Shown here one piece after another: positions 53,910 to 64,000 of a stretch of 64,000 nt of DNA. Numbering within the stretch: position 1 is the stretch's first letter; the number at the start of each line of letters is the position of its first letter. Location of the stretch: NCBI GenBank assembly GCA_949316235.1, contig OX438750.1:1936501-2000500 (forward strand), in the 5' to 3' direction. The DNA comes from Oegoconia quadripuncta (taxonomy: Eukaryota; Arthropoda; Insecta; Lepidoptera; Autostichidae). The position numbers and the translations under genes are program-made. Below the pieces are notes generated by a model. The model searched no databases. It worked only from the letters and a program-made list of their open reading frames with translations, and had not been told where the DNA came from.

Positions 53910-54120
53910 GGCCATCCGCGATTAGTGTAGTAGATAGTGACCTTGTCAACGAGACCAACGGTCGCGGGTTCGAATCCCGCGAGGGGTAAATGTTTGTGTG
54001 ATGGATACGAACATTTATTCTCGAGTCCGAGGAGTTATCTGGTTTTATAGTACATACATACATAAAGTCACGACCTTTATCCCAAATGGGGTAGTCAAGT
54101 ATATCCCAAAAAATATATTT
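53910..54120 (+). mobile_element. SINE-B head joined to family H
   Basis: CCGCGATTAGTGTAGTAG head, B box GGGTTCGAATCCC, body to TCTCGAGTCC (about 54030), then CACGACCTTTATCCCAAATG (family H) to 54120. Confidence 0.65.
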
Positions 54121-54333
54121 ATCCTGAATAAAATAGAGAACCAACGAGACGCCATTGTCTCGTTACAACCGTATACTTAACATAAACTAAATTAAACTAA
54201 ATACCTAAACCACGCGCACAACATCTAAGAGAACCTAAGCAATAAATTTTCGGCTTACCAATCTGTAGTAACCTGTATGGCATGAAGATTTATCAAAGTC
54301 AAAGCACAGAATAATTAATAGTACTAAAGGTCA

Positions 54334-54855
54334 AAGTCAGAAATGCTTTATTTTGTATAGGTACACAGAGTACACTTAAAATAGTCAATTTTACATTTTT
54401 TAAGCTACTGCTTGTTCAAAATGCGATTTTCCCCTGAGAAGAACAAGCAAGAAACTCGAAAGGTTACTCTTTAAAAATCAGGCTTTGATTTTACGTAAAG
54501 GTTTTTATATTTCATTATTAACTGTGAAATAGCCTGGCATGCGAACGATCTGATTATGTCCAGGGATGATTATCATCTAAATAGTCTGATATTTTATAAC
54601 CTGTTTTGTTAATAAGTTTCTGTTTTATAGTAGGTATCTTTAAGTTTATTGAGAGGAAGATTTTGTATATCAACTGGAACCTTATTGAAAAAGCGTATAC
54701 ATAACCCTTTGAATGAATTACTGACTTGGCGGAGACGACTTATGTGACCTGCAAGTTTATCTTTATTTCTTGTATTGGCATCATGTTTATCAGTATTTTT
54801 CCTAAATGATACTATATTTTTTTTGACATACATTAGATTTTCAAAAATGTACTGT
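54334..54855 (-). pseudogene. LINE-F ORF2 end and 3' UTR
   Basis: Minus frame 54833-54609 encodes YVKKNIVSFRKN, ARNKDKLAGHISRL-like and NSFKGLCIRFFNKVPVDIQN, colinear with 38553-38341. 3' UTR to AGTCAGAAATGCTTTATTTT. 5'-truncated. Confidence 0.75.
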
Positions 54856-55810
54856 CATTACTAATATTACATAATCACTAATATTACCTAAAATCATTAA
54901 GCAATTGCCAATTAGTGTCAGAAAGGCAATAAATGGAGATAAAGTTTAGACTACGTTAATAAATTTGAAATTTTATATCATGTATGTCAAGTTAAGATTG
55001 TGAACTTGCCATCTACTCATAAATGAGGTTTCCATAAAAACGAAATGTAAAAGATTTGTTATTTGGTTTGATCAATAAATAAATATAAATTGGCTTACTC
55101 GTAAGCTGGATGTGTCAAAAAAGTTCTGTTATGAGCGATAGGTAATCCTGAAAAGTTGAAATATACGCCTTTCAAAACTGAAAAACTCTTGAACAAGTCT
55201 CAAATCCCTTTATCAATCAATCGAATCTAACTGACACAGTAAATACTTGTCTAACAATACCCCTTCACCTCTTATTTTAACACTATCTGAAAAACTCCAT
55301 TCCCACAATACCCTCTCGTCGGCAACCTTGAAAACAGAAAAACAAAAAGTTCCCACTTACCACACTCTGCTATCCGGCCCGCAGTACGAAACACAGAAAA
55401 ATGAATGACACAACACAACACGGAAAAAACTGTTGTAGCTTATAATTTTACAGGAAATATTATTGGCGCGAATATTGTTTCCCCTCTTCCCAAAGGACGC
55501 GACCGCTCGGCTCGGAGGGAAGGCATCGACTGAAGCAACGGAGAGTCGACGACTATACGTTGATTTCGGTGTAGGTTTTACTACGAGGGCGGGCGGACAA
55601 TGTGATGTAACTGGGAAATTTTAAATTTTCGAATCATCCCTTTTTTATGTTAGCGGTTAAGTTGTTTATATGTCATATTGACATTAGAATAGCACCAACG
55701 CGTGTTTTGGTCTTAATTAATGTAATTCAAGGGTAAATACTGTGAACAGTAAAATAAATGTCGTATTGTATTCTTCTTCTATACTTATATGCTGAATGCC
55801 GAATTGTAAT
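54856..55810. other. Possibly single-copy; candidate promoter and first exon (minus)
   Basis: No repeat match. 55440-55610 is GC-richer (GACGCGACCGCTCGGCTCGG). On the minus strand GCAGAGTGTG is followed by GTAAGTGGGA, a strong splice donor with the exon ending at 55361. This could be a noncoding first exon of a minus-strand host gene with its start near 55450-55560. No ATG frame or protein supports it. Confidence 0.2.
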
Positions 55811-55962
55811 GGTGTCGATTCGGATATACACCAACTAAACTAAATTAAAACCAGTTTTAAAGTAGTACTGTCTCTTTTTCCCTGGATCAATACGATGCGA
55901 CGGCACCACTCCAAAACTGGTTTTAGTATAGTTTTTAGTTGGTGTACATCTGTATCGACACC
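55811..55962. mobile_element. Short hairpin MITE, 152 bp
   Basis: GGTGTCGATTCGGATATACA left and TGTACATCTGTATCGACACC right; arms of about 55 bp extend to AAAACCAGTTTTAAAG / TCCAAAACTGGTTTTA. Nearly the whole element is self-complementary. Flanks share AAT. Confidence 0.8.
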
Positions 55963-57094
55963 AATGTCAGTGATGTAAGACGGTGTAAAAATAGGTTTCT
56001 AATTTGGCATGAGTTGCAACACAAAACTGTAGTTTTGTTACCTATTTTCAGTTAAGCCTCAAGTATTTAAATTTGTCCATAGCAAAGTTATTACGTTTGT
56101 CGGCAAAGCTGACTGTGAAACTCTTCAGAGTTAGTCGATTCCAAAAGTCCTCCAAATAAAGGTGTCTTGTCGGTAATAAACTTGTTTAGATATGCTGTCA
56201 GATGTACCTATTGCTTAATATCAAAATGACAATTGTAACGTAGGCCAGACGTCTTCTTATAATTAAATCATAATTCATTTTGTAAAGCCAAGAGCTGCAA
56301 TTGGATTGCAGAGCACGCGCAACCTATTGTGAGATGTTTTACCCATTAAAATATTTGAATGTGATTCTTCTTCAATTTAAGTAGCTATGTTCAGAGTCTG
56401 TGGAGTAATGACCACGTCTCTCTACTTTCCGCCCTCGATGAGTACTATGTATATATTTAGTTTGCTATAGTAGAGCGAGATTTCCTGTTACACACTTACT
56501 AGGAAGCCTCATCTCTATTATATAATAAGTCTGATATTTCTAAACTGTTTGTTTATGAATGTTCTTTGTTTCATAGACTTAAACTGTTGCAATAAAATCA
56601 TTTTCAAATCATTTCCATTTATCGTTATCGTGGCTTTCTATGGAACAATTTGCTATAATTCATGCTGGATAGGTCGGTTGGTGATCACAGGCTTACCTTG
56701 GACTTTAAAGAACAGCTGTCTGTATGTTGCTGTTGATGGTTCATTTAATCCATTGAGGGGTTTATGCCTCCCACAGTATATTGATGAATCTGACTTTCGA
56801 TTCTCTATTTCCAATTAGCATCAGCCACCTTGCATTAATCGTCACAACATATAGCAGTTGGGCGTCCATTCCTATGTTTGCCGAGTTTAACTCTGCAAGA
56901 CAAAGGAGAATACGTAGTCTCCTCTCCGAAAATAATTTTTAATTGATGGGCTTTTATATCGTATATAATGAGTCTGTAACCCTTCCAAAAAGTAAATAAA
57001 TAAATTTGAAAACAACACTCACAGAAGAACCTAAATTATCCACATTGATTACTTAATTAATCGATTGTTTGAGTTCATCATTTATGGAAATTCT
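55963..57094. other. Unassigned, possibly single-copy
   Basis: About 1.1 kb without repeat match. A plus frame at 56549-56818 (89 codons, hydrophobic start) shows no known domain and may be chance. Confidence 0.35.
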
Positions 57095-57515
57095 GTTTTC
57101 ATATGAAATGAAATGAAATCACTTTTTTTGCATTGATTTATGGTGGCGTTGGTGGTAAATATATTACAAAATTCCCGCAAAAGCCTGCCTATACGAGGCG
57201 TGCAAATATTAAAGGCTTAAATTACAAATTTTACAATTTCCACTATTTTACGTAGCTAAGCACAGTGAATTCTAAATTATCCCCGTCATAATTCATAATA
57301 TGAAATACTAATGAGTTCGTTAAGAAACAGCATTAATTATAATTGAAATCTCATGTATAAAATAGAAAAACTATTCTCCACTCTATTATTAGTTTCCCTT
57401 TCGCTGCTGCGACACTTATCTGAGTGTTCTGTTATTTTACTTGCCTAACAATTTGTTGTATATGTGTCAAAGGGGCGAATAAACAGTTTCTTTCTTTCTT
57501 TCTTCTTTCTTATTA
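57095..57515. mobile_element. Two LINE 3' ends
   Basis: 57095-57250: (GAAAT)n then CTTTTTTTGCATTGATTTAT and CCTGCCTATACGAGGCGTGC (minus LINE tail, related to 18731-18880). 57400-57513: CTGCGACACTTATCTGAGTG, GGCGAATAAACAG and (TTTC)n, a plus-strand LINE tail. Confidence 0.55.
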
Positions 57516-57962
57516 TCATTAAAGAAAAAAATCCCTGCATTTATAAAATTATATCAGTGATTCCTATATAGTATCAAATCTACATGAAAAATTCATAATT
57601 CAGTTGCTCTTTGGAATCGGTTTAATTCCTCGTTATATCTGGTCTATTAGGCATCTATGGAACTCTCAAACAAAGTAACCCATTTATAATAAATATTAGT
57701 GTGATTTTCTTATATTACTTAACCAGATTATACCACAAAAGTTTACTCTTTCGTTCTTTGTCATTCTAAATTTAATTTCAAATATTGAGTTTCCGAGAGC
57801 TTCTGTTGGAACCGACTTCACAAAGTTATTTTAACAAAGTTTTAAGTACAGCCGACGGTATATCAAGTGTTATTGCTTTGACCTTTGGATCGATTTTGGT
57901 AGTTTTATTTTTATGTATCTATGTTTGAGTGTTCTTCATTTATGTGGTCCACTGGTATTTTG
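57516..57962. other. No recognised feature
   Basis: AT-rich, no frame or repeat match. Confidence 0.3.
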
Positions 57963-58501
57963 TTTTTTTATGATTGACTGGATTCGCGTTTGACCACAAC
58001 CTCACCTGATGGAAAGTGACGATGTGGTCGAAGATGCAGCACGCGATCCCAGTAAATGCCTATTCACTCTGCTCTTGAAGATCCCAAGGTTGTAGGATTC
58101 GGGAAAGACTGACGCCGGAAGGGAGTTCCATGCCTTGGCTGTTCGGATTCGGTATATCAATTATATTTATTCTTTATTGCACCAAAACATTACAATAACA
58201 GAGTACAAACAATAGGTCACGTACAAAGGTGGACTTATCTCTTTAAGAGATCTCTTCCAGCCAACCTGAGCATTGTAATAGGAAACTTAGTAAATTTGAG
58301 GTTTAGCAGTAAATCGTGTGCAAAAGAAAAAATCCTATAACGAATAATAAAACAAATAAAAAAAAGAAAAGATAACTGAATAATAAACTTACACTAAATA
58401 TATTACATATACCTACTGCGAAATATATTATTACAATTATATACGGAGGAAATCCCTCTACACGCCAATTCGTCGGAAGATGGAAGGGCGACGGTGGGAT
58501 A
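57963..58501 (-). mobile_element. LINE-D 3' end, split by another LINE tail
   Basis: 57963-58157 holds the 3' UTR and AKAWN region; 58443-58501 resumes with ATACGGAGGAAATCCCTC and CGTCGGAAGATGGAAGGG. The two halves are contiguous in 13903-14190. The insert is 58167-58433. Confidence 0.75.
58167..58433 (-). mobile_element. RTE-like LINE 3' UTR with 9-bp target duplication
   Basis: CAATTATAT is found at 58158-58166 and 58434-58442. The insert starts TTATTCTTTATTGCACC and contains GTACAAAGGTGGACTTATCT, the same family as 3186-3345. Confidence 0.75.
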
Positions 58502-58502
58502 A

Positions 58503-58640
58503 GGCCCGTATTAATAAATCGTTCTTGAGATTGAGATCGCGTCTCGGTCTCAAGACTATTTTTCTGATGCAGTTTTAATATGTTAATTATAGGTAATTTA
58601 AGGTCATCTCAATTTTGAGAACGGTTTATTGATACCTAAA
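58503..58640. mobile_element. Hairpin MITE fragment (40071 family)
   Basis: AGGCCCGTATTAATAAATCG to TTGAGAACGGTTTATTGATA. An internally deleted copy with both ends. Confidence 0.6.
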
Positions 58641-59376
58641 TGGGTGGGGTCAAAAAAAATTAGAGTTATAACATTTTGCGAGTTACACACCTTTGGCGGT
58701 AGGCCTTCTCGCACCCACATGAGTTAAGCTCTGTAGGTATACATACCTACAGCCTAGTATATCTGTATGTATGTACGTTGAATGCTAAACTCAGTGCTCT
58801 GTACACCATTAGCTCTCGCCAGTGGCTATGTCCGGTTTAAGTTTACACTTGAAATTTGTGATGATACTTTGAAGTACTAGGATAACAGACGGTTGAAAGA
58901 GTTAATACTTTTGTGATGGTATATGTTGTATGTGATAGGATAAGGCCGTGTGTTCCCGGCGGAGTTGAATAGAGCTAAAAGTAATTATAATTTGAGAATA
59001 ATTAAATTCACTCACACATTGACAAATAAGTATTGAAATTTTACCAAATACCTACCTATATGATACCTTCTCGTGTCTAGTTTTTTATGGTTTATCACTT
59101 GCAGTTGTTTTTGTGTTGATTTTAGATATAGATTTTTGTTTTTGTTCACTTATAGTAATTAATTCCTTGGTGGCAGCAACTATTCTACTTGGGGCACAGA
59201 TTACCAATAAGTTACTAAAGTAACTTGGGGGGGGACTGAAAAATCAGCAAATCTGCTGAGTCCCAACCTTTTCATCACAGTTTGACCTAATTTATTATCA
59301 ATTAATTACTTGTTATATTAACTTTGTGGTGAATAAATACCTTTTATTTATTTATTTATTTATTATTGGGACTTTA
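58641..59376. other. Unassigned; short LINE-like tail
   Basis: 59225-59350 ends GTGGTGAATAAATACC then (TTTA)n, probably a LINE tail on the plus strand. The rest has no match. Confidence 0.35.
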
Positions 59377-59773
59377 CCTATGAAATTGGAGTTTTTTTCT
59401 TCGTTAATCATATGTACCAACTCCTGCGATTTTCAAACTTAAATCCAGATTTATTTTATATTTGGAAAAAGGAATATTATTTCAAGGTTTCACATGAAAT
59501 ATTTTTTAATTTCTGGGCTAAATCACATAATAAAAAAATTTGAACAGAGCTCTTTTCATGTGCTTCCCATAATCATTTCTTAGATTCGCTGAAACTTTTA
59601 TAAAGCGGTTACTTTTAAAAATTAACGCTGCCTATACTTAACTTAATGTTATCCGATAATAAACACATAGTTTAGCTAAATTTGGATTTGCCGTTCCCAA
59701 AAAATATCAAAAATGTTTGTATGGAGAAAACAGTCTTAATGAAATTCTTCATACAAAACGCCAATTTCATAGG
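59377..59773. mobile_element. mariner-like MITE, 397 bp
   Basis: Left end CCTATGAAATTGGAGTTTT, right end AAAACGCCAATTTCATAGG, with TA on both sides (59375-59376, 59774-59775). No frame inside. The TA duplication fits Tc1/mariner mobilisation. Confidence 0.75.
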
Positions 59774-59779
59774 TAAGGA

Positions 59780-60098
59780 CCTAATATATTCCTCTTACAA
59801 TGGGTGTGGTTAAAGTTTGAATGGTGAGGATTGAGAAGACCCGTGATGAGCAGCAATTTCATTGGTGCGATGCTCCCAAAAATACCAAGGTACGGATCCA
59901 CACTCAGTGACGGTCCATTGATGGTACAGACACACTCAACGGGGTTGCGCTGAAAACCAGCGCTGTCAATTGCCATACGACATATTGGCAGCAAATGCTG
60001 ACGCCCAATCCCTTTGCCACAAATACATTTAATTATGCAAAATTATATACCTACGAAATTTTCTGTATTTGTTTGCAATAAATACTTTTCTTTCTTTC
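59780..60098 (+). mobile_element. LINE 3' UTR with (TTTC)n tail
   Basis: TTGCGCTGAAAACCAGCGCTG near 59950 and AATAAATACTTTTC with five TTTC repeats. Same style as 57400-57513. A minus-strand frame here is incidental. Confidence 0.55.
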
Positions 60099-60103
60099 TT
60101 TCT

Positions 60104-60155
60104 TAACAACAGGTGTGATTGAGGTCAAGTACCAACCCGTTGTGCATAAAAAAAG
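60104..60155 (+). mobile_element. SINE-A, last 50 bp
   Basis: AACAGGTGTGATTGAGGTCA to TTGTGCATAAAAAAA. Confidence 0.7.
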
Positions 60156-60159
60156 GTAT

Positions 60160-60477
60160 ATTTTTAACCGACTTCAAAAAAGGAGGAGGTTCTGTAGTCT
60201 GGGGGCGTTTTTTTTATGTAAATACATCGATTACCCCGAGATTTGTAGGTCGATTTACATGAATATATTTCTGTTGGAAAGGGGAACCTCTCGAATTGGT
60301 GCCATAAAAATTTCATTAACTTCGGATGAACACTTCTTGAACCACTTAAAAAAATATGAAAAATCTATTGTTTCATTTACTTGGATGACATAATTATTAA
60401 CAATATTGCTTTTACTTTAAAACAGGCGTTCGGAGCGAGAAGGGTCGTAACCGCACAAAAATGATCACAGTAATCCT
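60160..60477 (+). repeat. Common repeat, AACCGACTTCAAAAAAGGAG type
   Basis: AACCGACTTCAAAAAAGGAG and GGAGGTTCTGTAGTCTG, then TAACTTCGGATGAACACTTC. I recognise the opening as a frequent insect repeat; one copy in this window. 60410-60477 unassigned. Confidence 0.5.
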
Positions 60478-60810
60478 CCGCCTCCGTGGTTCAATGTAAA
60501 CAACATTGGGTTTACGATTCGGAGGTCGCGGGTTCGATCCCCAGCGGGGTACATGTTTAAGTACTCGGTTTGGTTGGTGGTAGGGCATTTCAAATGTCCG
60601 CCTGGCTAGCTACCACCATCTTATCTAAATCTGCCGCCAAGCAGCAATGTTAATAGCATTGTTGTGTTCCGGTTGTCAGAGATAAGATAGCCAGTCCCCC
60701 AAATGTGTTGGGGTTTCCGGGTCAGTACGCTTCCACCTTCGACCTCATCTTCACTTAACATCAGGTGTGATTGAGGTCAAGTACAAACCTGTCGTGCATA
60801 AAAAAAAAAA
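60478..60810 (+). mobile_element. SINE-A, full length (best copy)
   Basis: 333 bp. A-box region TGGTTCAATGT (60487), B box GGTTCGATCCC (60531-60541), body TTTGGTTGGTGGTAGGGCAT and CTGCCGCCAAGCAGCAATG, 3' block CACTTAACATCAGGTGTGA and 11-A tail. Few private changes, so relatively young. Confidence 0.9.
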
Positions 60811-61032
60811 GTAACAAATAAACAAACATCCCAGCTTTCGCATTTATATAAAAAATGTCCTATATCTAAAAAAATTGTTACCTAAACTTAAAAATATATT
60901 TACCCTTATCGAAATTCAAAATTAATTATTTCTGTAGTTGTTTACTATATTAATTAGTAGCTGGTTACAAATCTGTTTATGTATTATATTTACTTTACTC
61001 TTACTCTGTACTCCATATCAACTAAATTCAAA
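60811..61032. repeat. Repeat-end text and unassigned
   Basis: 60811-60850 (AACAAATAAACAAACATCCC, TTTCGCATTTATA) is the end shared by several repeats (33365, 49200). The remainder has no match. Confidence 0.35.
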
Positions 61033-61160
61033 GAAAAGAAATCGCCACTGCGGATCTTCCGTTTCCGTAGATGGTTATGGGCAGCGGTGACACTTACCAT
61101 CAGGTGCGCCTCTTGCTCGTTTGCCCACCTCTTCAGTAAAAAAAAAAAAAAAAAAAAAAA
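61033..61160 (+). mobile_element. LINE-G 3' end
   Basis: GAAATCGCCACTGCGGATC to CCCACCTCTTCAGT and a 23-A tail. Reverse complement of 2813-2985. Confidence 0.7.
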
Positions 61161-61290
61161 GAATAAAATAGAATAGAAAGCGTTTATTTGACACACTGGA
61201 CGACACATTAGTTATACAAAAACGGAGATAAAAAAATAACAATAACATACTTAATACACAGCTAAAAATTATGAGATCGATTAGAAATCG

Positions 61291-61525
61291 TTTTTTTTTT
61301 TTTTTTTATATGAGAGGGCGGCAAACGAGCATGCGGGTCACCTGATGGAAAGCAATCACCGCCGCCCATGGGCACCCGCAACACCAAAAGGGTCACAGAT
61401 GCGTTGCCGGCCTTTGAGAAAGGTGTCCACCCCAGAATAAATAGGGCAGCCTGAGCGATGAGGGATTCTCCAGCAGTGCTGGTACCCTCCTGGGGTACTA
61501 ACTCTTTAAATACCGCTGCCGTAAA
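61291..61525 (-). mobile_element. LINE-E 3' end
   Basis: 18-T run, ATATGAGAGGGCGGCAAACG to TTTAAATACCGCTGCCGT. Close to 3736-3970, including ACCCTCCTGGGGTACTAACT. Confidence 0.75.
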
Positions 61526-61704
61526 GTGGTGCCAAAAAGGTATCCACTCAGCATGAGTTGCAGTTGTATCAATAACTACACCGCTGATTTTCTGTGGAGC
61601 CTCGCTTGACGTACGGACGTTTCACCAACACTGAATATAAATAAAAAGTAATGTGTGGAATAAAAATTAATAAAATTGAGTGAGATAAATAAGTGTTAAC
61701 AATA

Positions 61705-62559
61705 CAGAGTGGAAAGTTTCAATGGGGCAGCCATTTATATCCATATTTCTTCCATACTTTCAGTACCAGGGTATGCGAGACATAAACTTCTTTAGCGACT
61801 ACTCTTGAAGATGTTTCGGGAAACGCTTCGACTAATGTTAAAATGGAAATTTCCAAATTTTCGTCTAAAACAAATGGTTGACGTACAGATTTCTTCTTAA
61901 AAGAACCACCATCGGCTAAGTTTCTTATAAGGTTTGTAATAACCTTTCTGGTTGGTACATGTCGATTTGGATATCTCCTCCTGTACCATTGCAACGCAGC
62001 AAATGAATTTTTATTATTTACAAAATAAGCTTCCAGCAAGTCTAAACGTTCAGAATTTGAGCTCATTTTTCCAAAAAATAATAACTAAAAGCACCTACTC
62101 GCAAAAGCACACCACACGCAATCAGATTTTGACATAAGCAACAAAAGAAAGTACGCATTATAAAATGAAAACAAAGTTCGAAATTTAAAGCTTATTTGAA
62201 TTTGAACTAGGTAGGTAAGTAAATCTTTTTTCAGAAAACTATCGAGGTTACGTAAGTTCCAAGTGAAACAAAATTAATGTATGGGAAAAGTTTTTTTTGA
62301 TTTCTAACTTTTCTAGTACTGAAACTTCAGTTGGTCCCATGGAACTTTTTGATCAGCATAAGATACAGGATCGATTAGCATCAAAAATTTTTTTTGTGAA
62401 AAATGGTAATTTTCTTGCTAACCGTACATTTTTTTGAAAATCTGTGAATGGGAATGAAATTTTTTTGAAAAATTATGGATAGTCTCCTAAGACCAATTTC
62501 TTGTAACTGCAATGATTAAGGTACCTCCCTTGGCTGCCCCATTGAAACTTTCCACCCTG
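61705..62559 (-). mobile_element. mariner-type element, about 855 bp, internally deleted
   Basis: Left end CAGAGTGGAAAGTTTCAATG, right end is the reverse complement (CATTGAAACTTTCCACCCTG) with one mismatch in about 31 bp (to GGGGCAGCCA), TA on each side (61703-61704, 62560-62561). Contains only the N-terminal DNA-binding part of a transposase. Confidence 0.85.
61719..62066 (-). CDS. Transposase DNA-binding domain only (HTH-HTH)
   Basis: 115 residues from an ATG at 62066 (MSSNSERLDLLEAYFVNN), open to a stop that lies inside the terminal inverted repeat. Residues about 5-55 form the first helix-turn-helix with the YRRRYPNRHVPTR signature of arthropod mariner relatives; about 70-113 form the second (EISILTLVEAFPETSSRVVA, KVWKKYGYKWLP). 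In full-length family members the nuclease domain would follow; here it is deleted, and none of the three catalytic acids remain. It could bind element ends but cannot cut. It may be a simple deletion remnant or could act as a competitor of the active enzyme; nothing here shows expression. Confidence 0.75.
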   Translation of the reverse strand: MSSNSERLDLLEAYFVNNKNSFAALQWYRRRYPNRHVPTRKVITNLIRNLADGGSFKKKSVRQPFVLDENLEISILTLVEAFPETSSRVVAKEVYVSHTLVLKVWKKYGYKWLPH

Positions 62560-62561
62560 TA

Positions 62562-63124
62562 TACTTATTAAAAAATAAAAACAAACACAGATTGCAGCAT
62601 GTAATGAATAAGTTTCATTACCTACAAATGATGACAAAACTACGCAATAAAAATTGATACGGTATAAAGTGATCTAGGCCGCTAAGTATTAAAAACATCG
62701 CGAATGAGGTAAGTCTCACGATTACTTTTTTGTACATGAAGTAAGTAACTTATAAACCCCAAAAGTAATTTGTACAAATTTGTCAAAACAAAGTCATTAA
62801 ACTCTGTGGATGGTAGGTGCATAGGGTACACTTAAATAAATAGAGACTTTTTTATCTATCAATTTAATTTACAATCATAATAAATATATTAACAGACTAC
62901 ATACCATCTCTCAATATGTATTGAAGTAATTAGTGGTTAACGGTGCTGGTGGCACAATTAGATCTAAGTACCTAGTGTAGTTAGTTATAAGTTGTTTCAG
63001 TGTTTGTTGACCCAAATAAATACAAATAAAAAAAATGTCAATAGAAATATTCAAACCTCGAACTTCAAACTTCAAGCATTCATTTCAACGTAAGATACCA
63101 TGATATCATTTGTTGAATGCCAAT
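62562..63124. other. Unassigned
   Basis: AT-rich, no frame. 62815-62835 (GGGTACACTTAAATAAATAG) recalls a LINE-F tail but is too short to assign. Confidence 0.3.
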
Positions 63125-63500
63125 TCAAATCTACTGGAAATAAAAAAGTTTATTGCATTTATCTGTCAGTCGGTATGTCCAAGCTACTACCGCTTCGGAA
63201 AGGGAATTCATCTGTGGGACAAGAAGCGGCGCAAGAAACCCACAGGATCATTGTAGTCCTTTTTTTTAAATAAAGTATATAACTAATACCATTTTATAAT
63301 TTTGGGGAGCTGGTCGAAGTACACCAAGCGTGTTTGTCATTCAGGTAGTCACTAATTTTATAATAACCCTTTTTTTGCTAATGTTTTGACATAAACTTTA
63401 AATTTTTTCTCGGTTAGATTAATGATATTCTCAAGTATAAGGTTATAAAAGCGTATACAGTGTCCACAAATGATGTATTAACTAGATTATTATTCACAGT
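63125..63500 (-). mobile_element. LINE 3' region
   Basis: AAAAAAGTTTATTGCATTTA, CAAGCTACTACCGCTTCGGA and GACAAGAAGCGGCGCAAGAA; a characteristic lepidopteran LINE 3' end, reading on the minus strand. Degraded beyond 63300. Confidence 0.5.
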
Positions 63501-63762
63501 ATGTCTGATTTATATGTAGAATAAATTAAAAACAAGTCGATGTAGGTATAGAATCGCTAACTGGCACATAGTATATAATTCTAATCTGTAGCAAACAGCC
63601 AGTAAGCACGCGCCTCTCGACGTTGTACTATACGATGTACAGTATAACTGCAGTTTTGTTGTTGATTGTACAGTCTGTTATGATGGTCAAGCCCGTATAG
63701 TCCAGTAAGCATACACTTAATTTTCACACATGTATAGAGTTGCTTCAGATTTACATACATAA
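63501..63762. other. No recognised feature
   Basis: A minus frame 63829-63581 crosses repeat family H and is not a gene. Confidence 0.3.
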
Positions 63763-63930
63763 CGTCACGACCTTTATCCCAAATGGGGTGGTCAGAGATA
63801 TCCCATACAATAGTATTCGGGTTTTCCAAACATTAAGAGTTAATTGAAACAACATCCACGGTTCACCTTATGAAATATACAGAAATGCACACGTGACAGG
63901 GTGTGAGCCCATCGCCGTTGAAACGTTCAT
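63763..63930 (+). repeat. Repeat family H
   Basis: CACGACCTTTATCCCAAATG to CGCCGTTGAAACG; best match of 1095-1275 over its full length. Confidence 0.65.
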
Positions 63931-63944
63931 TTTATTTTTATTTT

Positions 63945-64000
63945 ATTATAATAAATAAATATTTCGGACACTTACACCAATCATCTAGTCCCAAACTAAG
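63945..64000 (-). mobile_element. SINE-B, cut by window end
   Basis: AATATTTCGGACACTTACAC to GTCCCAAACTAAG: the 3' end of a minus-strand SINE-B continuing beyond the window. Confidence 0.75.

Noticed and set aside
56549..56818. 89-codon plus frame with hydrophobic start
   Set aside because: Could be chance in AT-rich DNA; no domain, splice or promoter support, so not called a gene.

Overview
The window looks like insect, almost certainly lepidopteran, nuclear DNA. It is AT-rich and densely packed with interspersed repeats: tRNA-headed SINEs with A-tails or ATTTATT tails, 5'-truncated non-LTR retrotransposons, mariner-type TA insertions, hairpin MITEs and one BEL/Pao LTR element. I find no rRNA, no functional tRNA gene, no bacterial-style operon and no convincing complete host gene. 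The species cannot be named from the sequence. Repeat family labels (SINE-A, LINE-D and so on) are mine, from internal comparison only.

The one intact large coding locus is a BEL/Pao retrotransposon at 20810-27391 on the minus strand. Its two 361-bp LTRs are identical by eye and it has a perfect 5-bp target duplication (CTTTC), so the insertion is very young. Its long frame carries gag, zinc knuckle, aspartic protease, RT, RNase H, integrase and a C-terminal domain with all key residues, but a single in-frame TAG (26238-26240) separates the first 245 codons from the rest. It may have landed in the 5' leader of a small host-gene-like signal: a TATA box lies on one side, and on the other an ATG in good context opens an 18-codon exon that ends exactly at a GTAAGT donor.

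DNA transposons: (i) 5545-6553, a mariner relative with very long (268 bp) inverted repeats and only the C-terminal half of its transposase; (ii) 61705-62559, the complementary situation, short TIRs and only the N-terminal helix-turn-helix half; (iii) 44590-48612, a 4-kb element with 36-bp TIRs and a 4-bp AACT duplication, holding a decayed transposase; (iv) several non-autonomous families: three copies with TIRs of roughly 100 bp (29003, 33829, 39214), two copies with a GC-rich core (16754, 31147), a hairpin family at 40071 with fragments at 29324 and 58503, and single copies at 55811 and 59377.

Layout: 0-5 kb nested SINEs and LINE 3' ends; 5.5-6.6 kb mariner; 9.9-10.4 kb a 13-unit minisatellite; 11-20 kb SINE/LINE mosaic; 20.8-27.4 kb BEL; 27.4-44 kb MITEs, SINEs and LINE ends; 44.6-48.6 kb the TIR element; 49-64 kb SINEs, LINE ends (one with a 13-bp target duplication at 50311-51023) and small TIR elements. 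Stretches that I could not assign are listed as such.
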